From Massariosphaeria phaeospora (taxonomy: Eukaryota; Ascomycota; Dothideomycetes; Pleosporales): a stretch of 64,000 nucleotides of DNA. The stretch lies in the NCBI GenBank assembly GCA_011032825.1, contig JAADJZ010000035.1, positions 186,001 to 250,000 of the forward strand, in the 5' to 3' direction. The notes under the pieces were generated by a model. That model was not told the origin of the DNA, did no database searches, and saw nothing but the letters and a program-made list of their open reading frames with translations. Of this stretch, positions 57,153-64,000 are shown one piece after another (the first letter of the stretch is position 1; each line of letters opens with the position of its first letter). The position numbers and the translations under genes are program-made.

Positions 57153-58558
57153 AGACCTAGTCTTTTAGAGCTGAAAGAAAGGATAGACTCAATCACATGC
57201 AAGGTAGACATCCGGCCACTCGCACCAGTCCGCGAGACTCATAGTTTGAATTCGTGCCTCAAAAGCTTACCACGAGTACCTACGATCTTTCTGCGATATT
57301 GAACTCTTTAGCTGAGGTACGGCCTATCTAGTCTTACCGTCATGGAAAGGAGGCCTTTCAGATCTAGAGGTACAGTTTGACAAGAATGAGGGAGCATACT
57401 GTCCACAATAGGATCCAAAGTAACAATTAGAGTCGTCGAATCGCCCTGGTTGGTATTATTCCGTAATGTTATTGCGATGCACTGTGAATAAGAGAGGGGA
57501 TGGTATATACACGCACTATGAGTACCTACTCCATAGTCAGTGTCTGTATTGTTCATCGGAAGCCAATGTGTCTTGGCCATAGTCTTGTGTGATTCCTCGC
57601 ATGCGGTGTTCATCTTAATCCATTCTCACTGTCTTCATATAAGATAAGTCCTAGGGCTAGTAACGTCGTAAATCTTGTTGGAATGCCCAGCGATGGAAGT
57701 TATATTATCCCTATACTGTGCTCGATGAATAGCACTGTCCATCCTTCAATAGCTCGCCGACTGTCTTTGCACCCCGCCCAGTCTGAGTCTATGTCGATAG
57801 AGATATGGGACTTAGATTTCCTTCGATCGCGTGGTCTCATAGCGTTCGTTCTTTTTAAATATCGAAAAAGCCTCTTTGGGTCTGTCGTGCGGTACTTTGG
57901 TGGAACGACTGATATGAATGATTGTTCCTTTTCTCGATGGTCTTCTCGTGCAAATAACTATACCTAGGTACAACGAGAAGCAATATGGAGTTTGAGATGA
58001 GTCCGCCACATATCGATCAGGCACTAAGCAACCAGAGACATGGCCAGGCCTGGGAATAAAGAAGGTCCACCGTGGATCGCTGAGCCATTGACGTGCACAT
58101 AATGCGAGTTTTCCACGTCGGAGCCTTTTCGAGTGCTCCGTGACGTCTGGGAACCAGAAGCCAAGCATCACATCGAGGGAACTTTCTCAAAGCGAGATCA
58201 AGGTAGGGATATACACTTTGACGCGATGTTGCATATGCTCTCTAGCCGATCATTACATTTTTCGTGGCGATGATTCGAGGATTCCGATAGCGTCTTTGGG
58301 CCACGATAAAGTGGCAGATTGTAAGACGATGATTTTTCCCCGGACTGGGAAATCTCCGATCGCCATAAAAGATACTTGGATATCGTTATGTCCGCATTTC
58401 TGAATGCACTAGAGGAGCTCGCAAGTGACGCGTTGGTATCATCTCCCAAGAATAACATGGCACCAAGGCTGCGTCGACATGTGCTTCCCTGTGTAACAAA
58501 GAGACAATTGGCCACTACTACATCGACGATAACTCCATGTATGGCCGCGAGATCGGAT
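57153..58558. other. Intergenic region with unassigned small frames
   Basis: No gene is supported with confidence. Three frames on the minus strand (57308-57613, 58171-57812 and 58515-58198) have a mixed, somewhat protein-like composition but no recognisable family, no signal peptide and no splice structure that joins them. They may be decayed coding sequence. Confidence 0.4.
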
Positions 58559-59864
58559 TTAGCTAAATGGTGGGGCCAGGTCCGCTTGCTCTCTCCTAGG
58601 TAGGGGTCTTTTAGAGAAGAGATCCTTCAAAGGTACCCATACATTGTTCTTGCAGTCAAAGTAGACATATGCAGCTCCTAAACCTAGACAAATAACATGT
58701 GTCTAAGGGGTTTAGTTAGCGAGGATTTGCGCGAAAGTGTAATCAACTTACGGCATATGCCGGACGGGATTTAGATCTGCCCCGGCTGCTCCAATACCTT
58801 AATCCGTCCATCACCACAAGCAAAGCCGCCCAGGTCATTGCCTCTAACCTGAATATCCCCAAAGTAGGGAACCATACTTTCTCGTGTGGATATGCCATAC
58901 AATAGGCGCCAAATACTGCAAAGATGGCAGTGCTACCGCCCATGTTTATTGGTATGCCTTTGATCCAGCCCCATCGGAAGCCGAAGTTGCTTAGATAGCC
59001 TACGACGACTGGTACGCTGAGGTAAAGAGCTGATGCGTGGAATATGTCGTCATCGAATAGTCTGACGACGCTCGGCAGAACCCAACAGATTCCGAATATG
59101 TTGGAAGCCAGATGTGCCCAGCTAGAATGTGCGAATACATACGTGAGTAGGGTATAGTGTTTTTCCCCGGCGATATGAGGAAGTTTCTCCCAGAATTTAA
59201 GAGGTGATCGCTTCATGAGGTGTACCGCAACATTTAGCACCACCAGTCCGATAGTCAACTTGTCGAGCTCGGTCCACCCGATTTGGAGGCCGTCCATGAC
59301 TACTTTTGGCGTGAGTAGTAGTGTCCGAGGAAGTTCATTCCATGGGGATGATGATGGGTCGTTTGGTGGAGCGCCTGCGCCGAACCTTGAGTCCAGATAC
59401 GCCAGAATAGTGTATATTCCAACTACTGCAGACAGTGCCCATATACCAGGCACAAGGATCCGTATACGATGCTTTAAGATACGCCGTTGGACGGCCTCTT
59501 CCGTATTCTCCGCACTCCGTTGTCGTTGGTTGGCAGTTTTTGATACCCGCTGTGGTGGATTCGTCGATTTTTGAGCGCGTTCTCGAACTTTGTCTTCAAG
59601 CTTCCCCGGGCGCTTCAAGGCTGGATAAATTGGCTTGGAACCGGAGTTGGAACCGGAAGGAGCTCTAGGACCTTCTCCGGGTCGATGGTGGTCGTTTGGC
59701 GCAGGTTTTCCGTGAGTAGTTGATTTCTTCAACCCCGATTTGTGACGCAATGATGTATGGAATACACTTTCATTGGCCAATGAAGAAGATGTTAATTGAA
59801 CTAGTGAGGGATTAAACATTCGGAACGATGCTATGAACGGACGTGGACGAAGTAAGAAGGACAT
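58559..59864 (-). CDS. Rhomboid-family intramembrane serine protease, mitochondrial (PARL/Pcp1-like)
   Basis: Two exons, 59864-58752 and 58702-58559, give 418 residues. The short last exon follows a 49-nt intron (GTAAGT donor, GCTAACT branch, CTTAG acceptor). Exon 1 ends in YAVS if unspliced; splicing adds a final helix. Rhomboids cut proteins inside the membrane; mitochondrial ones process dynamin-like GTPases and kinases. The N-terminus (MSFLLRPRPFIASF) and the following basic low-complexity stretch look like a mitochondrial presequence. One extra helix precedes the six-helix core, as in PARL. HSSWAHLASNIFG forms the conserved His/Asn helix, GGSTAIF holds the catalytic Ser, and exon 2 provides THVICLGLGAA with the candidate catalytic His. 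The upstream in-frame ATG (59933) is less likely. Confidence 0.85.
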
Positions 59865-60597
59865 GACGAATGGATACAGTGTCTGCGGCGTGCACACGCG
59901 CTTCTGGCCTCGCGGCACACGCGTCACAGACACCGTCGAGCTGTAGTTTTGAGTTTCACGGCGATGTAATAGGCCTGGCGGAGTTCAGGCCTACATGAGA
60001 TGATGCCCAAGGGGTACTAGAAACGATGCTTCATTGATGAGGGGATGGAGACAATCAGAGTCGCGTTGATGAAATAGATACACGATACGCGCTAAGATTG
60101 CCGAGCTTGCGCACATGACCTACCGGTACCTCCCTTGCATCACATTCGCTTCGCTTCTTCTAATCGCGAGCTTTGGATGGAAAATAGCAATATTGGGTGC
60201 GACAACGCCATATATTAATATAGATTAGTTATTATGCGATTAATTACAGGGTAGTAATACAGTCGCGTGCTGCTTTAAACACCTAGGCACTAACGTTAAA
60301 AATTTCTCAATTCACTATCTTGGAAAGGTTTGTGGATTTGAAAAGCCCTGTTAATAAAATTTAATTTTCCACAGAAGAAGAAGGTAGTTTACTTTAATCT
60401 TCGCAAAGCTCTATTATCAGGTATACTAGGTAATGTCCAAGTAGAGCACTATGCACACAGAGAAGCGTAGCCTGGGAATCAGTATTGCATGTGGAATTCG
60501 GTATGCACACAGAAGGTATATAAAAGTGTGATTGGAAATAGTCTGCGACGAATGGAAGCTGTCTAAACGTAACTCTACAACAAACCAGTGAGACGAA
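59865..60597. other. Intergenic region with an AT-rich island
   Basis: From about 60180 to 60440 the sequence is AT-rich with TATTAATATAGATTAG-like words, unlike the surroundings, and may be an old repeat affected by repeat-induced point mutation. A TATATAAAAG sequence lies at about 60517-60526 but no gene follows it on the plus strand. Confidence 0.5.
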
Positions 60598-61119
60598 TCA
60601 AGCCGCCTCGCGCTTCTCCATGTCCAAGATGTCTACCGCCCTCTTCTTGCCGAATTCTTGTACACCCTTATAGTAGACCTTCGCGACACCCTTGCAGGCT
60701 GTAGTCAAACCTGTTAGCATCGAGATATTGCACGGTTCGGAGTGCCACTCACCAGCCTCTTCGAAAAGACCACCTTCATTCTTGCACTGGGCATACATAT
60801 CCTTCTTGAAGTTGTCGTCAATGCTAGTCTTGCCTTGCTCGAAGCGATTCTGCTTCTTGTAGTTCCGATATCCGAAGTCGTGGCGGTGGCATGAGTTGAT
60901 GAAGTCGAATTCGAACGGGTTGTCGGGAGAGGACGAGCAACCATCGTTAGTCCAGTCAAGGGATGAGGGATCCTGGGCATTTCGTGCGGCTTGGAAGACG
61001 TCCATGGAGCTACGGAAGAGGAGACGGTCGGTGGCTTGCTCCGCGGTCTCTTGACGTGGGGTCACAGCGGCAACGGTGAGAGACACGAGGCCCAGCATGG
61101 AAATGAGTATCGACTTCAT
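60598..61119 (-). CDS. Secreted fungal phospholipase A2 (group XIV-like)
   Basis: Exons 61119-60753 and 60698-60598 give 155 residues. The 54-nt intron (GTGAGT donor, GCTAAC branch, CTACAG acceptor) is a multiple of three and free of stops, so the unspliced frame is also open. Removing it gives four cysteines after the signal peptide, as in this family; keeping it adds a fifth. The enzyme hydrolyses the sn-2 acyl bond of phospholipids outside the cell. It has a signal peptide (MKSILISMLGLVSLTVAA), a calcium-site segment NDGCSSSPDNPF, the catalytic HRHDFGYRNY (His/Asp pair) and a C-terminal ACKGVAKVYYKGV helix. A prodomain ending near TPRQ is possible. A TATATAT-like element lies about 200 bases upstream. 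Confidence 0.9.
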   Translation of the reverse strand: MKSILISMLGLVSLTVAAVTPRQETAEQATDRLLFRSSMDVFQAARNAQDPSSLDWTNDGCSSSPDNPFEFDFINSCHRHDFGYRNYKKQNRFEQGKTSIDDNFKKDMYAQCKNEGGLFEEAGEWHSEPCNISMLTGLTTACKGVAKVYYKGVQEFGKKRAVDILDMEKREAA

Positions 61120-63147
61120 CTTGCGTGCTGGAGTGGAGTTTGAAGTTTGGAGAGTCGGTGAGCAATAAGGATGTCGAGGAGAGGTAGGCTGATATGTATC
61201 TAATGGCGACTGGAAGGTGATTGCTAACAGGTTATGGTAAGCGCTGTTTCAAAGTCTGGAAGCCTGCGGAGCCAACGAATATGATGTTGGGGAAACTTGA
61301 GAGTGGAAATAGCCAACCCATATATAACTGCCCATGTCCCTGCGATGCGGGAAATTTCCTTCCCGCAATCCGATCTGCGCGTTGAAGTCCGTTCCTGCAT
61401 CCGCTGCCAATTACCACAAGACCGGACCATATGCTATGTTAGTGATTTGCGATTCGCCGTTCTAACTGAGGTCTCGTAAAATCAATCAATGTCTCAAGAC
61501 CCAAGTCACCGGTGGTGCATTGCAGACTTCTTGGTGGTTGTCGGACATGGCGAGGTGACGGGCTATGGTTGGTGGTGTCTAGCACAATGATCGGCCAGCT
61601 TGCCGATGAGGCGTGGATCGACCGGGGACTTTGGGTGTGGGGACTGAGAAACACGATGGATACGATGAAAGCTCGAGCACCGGGGTGGGTTGGTTTGCTC
61701 CTGAAACATGCGTACACTATACAAATGAGGCTCCCCTTGAGCATTCGCGCAAACTTTTTATTCCATGCGTACACTTGCACTGCCTTCGGCGAGTATTGGC
61801 GTGGCTGGGCAACAGAAGTCCGGTGGCACAGAGGGAGGACATTAGCGGTAGTAGGGCTAGGGATGGATATACATAGTAATTAGTATACGGGCTTGGTGGA
61901 GGAGTGTGGGAGGCGTCAGACAACCGGCTTCGCTTTCCAAGCTTGGTCCATGTGGGGTAGGATGTTGCACGTGATGGCAGCCTCGTCGGTGGACCTTGGA
62001 AGACGGCTTGGTGCAGGTGAAGCGTGAGAGCATAGCCACCTGCAGGTTGCCGTGGAGCCTTCGCCGCACCGGCGGCCAATCTGTCAGATGTCGGCGCGAT
62101 AGGTAGGGCAGCATATGCCGTCTCGCAGATGGATTCTGGCCTGCTCTGTCGTTCACCCCATCCCCACGTACGTTTCGCGGATGCACACCACCCATGGAAG
62201 CAACGGTTGGCGCCCAGCAGCGCTCTCTCTGTTGCCCGTCAGTCACTGGAGCCGTTTCTGGAACCCCCTCCCCCCAAATCCTCGCAGCTATCGAACAGCC
62301 CGCTTTTGATGACTAACCAGCGAATGGCAGGCCGCCGCGTTCTCCTGCAGTTGCTGACTCGAAGTCACGCTGCCTCTCCGGCGGCGGCAATCCACTCGAG
62401 CAGCGCATTGCGATGTCACTCGCACAGGCGGACAGGCGGGTTGCGTGTGGTGGATCATGATGCAAGTCGCGTTGGGGTGGCCATGCTCGGCGGTGGTCGG
62501 GGCACCGCCCGCGTGCGACCGGCGAGCCATGGAGGCTGAGCAGTGCGCGAGCAGTGAGGGCACACGGCGAAGAATGCGCTGGCTGGCTGCGAAAATGAAG
62601 GCCTTGACGAGGGGTGAGTCGGCGAGTCTGTGCCTGCGGTGCCTGCGGGGCCTGCGGAGCCGCGGATAGGCCCGCGTACGACGTTGCTATTCTGGCGCTA
62701 ACCAGGCGCACCCCCCAAGCCTGTTGTTTACACTCAGGGAGCCCGCTGCCAACACCAACCTGGACGGCCGCGAAAAAAAAAAAAACCCACAACGCCCGCG
62801 TCTGCCGCCCTCTCGCGCATCGTAACCGTCGGCCAGCTTCCTGTAGGCGCTCCCCGCCGTGAGTGGCAGAGGCAATTGGGCTGACATGGCCGCAGGCAAG
62901 CCGCAACAGGTCCCTCCCTCCCGAAACACTTCGGCCCATGCTTTTCGGCCGCCGCACATCCGCCGCGCCCCGTTACCTTTGTAGCTCTATCTTGCTGCGC
63001 AGCGTTAGAGGCGACCTCAGCGACGAGACGGCCGCTGCCCTCATCCGCATTGCCCCCGTCCACCTCGCCTCGGCCGCCTCACGCTGAGCACGCTCGCTAG
63101 CGCACACACTCGCTGCCCGCAACGGGCGCCCTCGCTCGCCCGGCGCA
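61120..63147. other. Gene-free region of 2 kb
   Basis: No gene is supported. It turns GC-rich to the right and contains a poly-A run at about 62773-62785 followed by pyrimidine- and CG-rich sequence leading to the next start codon. The open frames on both strands (for example 62313-62957 minus) carry no recognisable features. Confidence 0.5.
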
Positions 63148-64000
63148 ATGGACGGCCCACCGCCCCCGCCGCCGCCCCATGGCTCGAAGCCCAAGTCGAC
63201 TGGCGGCGGCGGCGGCTCAGGCCTGCCGCCAGGCAACTACGACATCTTCATCATCCCCCCGCACTCGTCCGGCGGCGGCTTCGTCTATCTGCCCAGTCTG
63301 CAGGTCCAGCGGAACAGCTTCATAGCGGGTGTCGCGAGCACGCTGGCGAGCATTGCCGTGTGGAAGATGGTGGAGCCGACAGCTAAGCAGTATTTCGTGC
63401 TGGTCACTCAGAGCGTCTCGACGGGCGGGAATGGTGTCCTGCTACTCGTCGCTCTGGTCGGCATTGCTGGCTGGGCTTTCGGCAGACAAGTTGGCGGCGG
63501 CGGCTTTGGCGGAGCAGGCCCTGGCCCTGGCCCTCAGGGTGGAGCAGGAGCTGGAGCTGGAGCTTCGGCATCCGGACACCAGAGGGCACCGCCGCCGCCT
63601 CCACATGGCGAGTTCCCTGGCGCTGGAGGGGCTCCGCCTCCGGGCGCTCAGGGAGGCTGGGGATATTCAGGCCATCAGCGACAACACCAAGAACATGGCG
63701 CATCCCCGCCTCCGCCACAGGACCACGACTCGTCATGGTCGGGCGCGCCCCCCGATCCTTCGGCCAATGGCGGCTGGGGCAAAGCACAGGAAGACGCTCG
63801 CAAGGAAGACGCTCGCAAGAAAGAAGACGCTCGCAAGAAAGAAGAGGAACGGAAGCGTGCGGAGGAGCAAAAACGCGCAGACGAAGAACGGAAGCGCGCC
63901 GAGGAGCGAAAACACGCAGACGAAGAACGGAAGCGCGCCGAAGAACGGAAGCACGCCGAGGAGCGAAAGCGCGCAGAAGAAGAGCGGAAACGCGCCGAGG
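63148..64000 (+). CDS. Pro/Gly-rich protein with charged coiled coil, 3' end cut by window edge
   Basis: The frame starting at 63148 (MDGPPPPPPPHG) stays open to the end of the window, at least 284 residues. An N-terminal Pro/Gly leader is followed by a compact conserved-looking segment (GNYDIFIIPPHSSGGGFVYLPSLQVQ interrupted as printed here by no gap, residues about 31-56). One hydrophobic stretch lies near residues 60-75 and another (GVLLLVALVGIAGWAFG, about 97-113) may be a membrane helix. Then a Gly/Ala/Pro/Gln-rich linker and, from about residue 210, a highly charged region of tandem K/R-E/D-A repeats (ERKRAEE-like) that predicts a long single helix or coiled coil. Family unknown; possibly an organelle-surface tether. 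The real end and any introns lie outside the window. Confidence 0.75.
   Translation, partial: MDGPPPPPPPHGSKPKSTGGGGGSGLPPGNYDIFIIPPHSSGGGFVYLPSLQVQRNSFIAGVASTLASIAVWKMVEPTAKQYFVLVTQSVSTGGNGVLLLVALVGIAGWAFGRQVGGGGFGGAGPGPGPQGGAGAGAGASASGHQRAPPPPPHGEFPGAGGAPPPGAQGGWGYSGHQRQHQEHGASPPPPQDHDSSWSGAPPDPSANGGWGKAQEDARKEDARKKEDARKKEEERKRAEEQKRADEERKRAEERKHADEERKRAEERKHAEERKRAEEERKRAE

Noticed and set aside
1..64000. CRISPR array, rRNA genes, complete transposable element or prophage
   Set aside because: None was seen: there are no regular spacer-repeat arrays, no 5S/18S/28S signature blocks and no transposase or reverse-transcriptase motifs; the DNA is fungal nuclear sequence.

Overview
This window is nuclear DNA of a filamentous ascomycete, most likely a Dothideomycete. 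The genes are split by short introns of about 50-110 nt with GTAAGT/GTACGT-type donors and CTAAC/CTGAC branch points. Typical fungal families are present: a Zn2Cys6 regulator, a PTH11/rhodopsin-like membrane protein, a CE4 chitin deacetylase, a fungal secreted phospholipase A2, P450 and MFS genes, and CLU1. The species cannot be named from sequence alone. I joined exons by hand at splice sites that keep the frame, so every multi-exon model is a prediction without transcript support.

Layout. 0-9.6 kb: the C-terminal part of a Ca2+/H+ exchanger cut by the window edge, a secreted S33 (tripeptidyl-aminopeptidase-like) peptidase, a small secreted protein, and a mitochondrial m-AAA protease. 9.6-16.5 kb: a gene-poor, partly AT-rich stretch, a Zn2Cys6 transcription factor, a chitin deacetylase and a FIT/Scs3 lipid-droplet protein. 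16.5-25.3 kb: almost 9 kb with no convincing conventional gene, GC-rich in the middle, ending in a promoter-like tract with a TATA box and a possible small spliced transcript. 25.4-26.4 kb: ARPC5/Arc15 of the Arp2/3 complex. 26.4-30.9 kb: gene-free DNA rich in microsatellites. 30.9-34 kb: two tandem minus-strand multi-pass membrane proteins of unknown family. 34.5-41.1 kb: CLU1 and a mitochondrial-type AAA ATPase transcribed divergently from a shared promoter. 41.9-52.1 kb: an ACS-type MFS permease, an imperfect tandem duplication, a rhodopsin-like membrane protein, a cytochrome P450 and an MFS sugar transporter. 53.0-54.0 kb: a decayed polyketide synthase. 54.4-64 kb: a DUF7730-like protein, a zinc-free MDR oxidoreductase, a rhomboid protease, a secreted phospholipase A2 and the start of a proline/glycine-rich protein with a charged coiled coil, cut by the window end.

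Functional themes. Four genes point to mitochondria: the m-AAA protease, CLU1, the AAA ATPase and the PARL-like rhomboid. CLU1 and the ATPase share a promoter region. The 45-57 kb block (membrane receptor-like protein, P450, MFS transporter, PKS relic, oxidoreductase) looks like the remains of a secondary-metabolite locus whose core enzyme has died, although this is inference.

The most notable discovery is the PKS relic at 53.03-54.03 kb on the minus strand. Short KS, ER, KR and ACP motifs follow each other in the correct order but in different reading frames, with the AT-DH-MT section missing. I also recovered a hidden last exon of the rhomboid that supplies a candidate catalytic histidine, and a frame-neutral 54-nt intron in the phospholipase A2.
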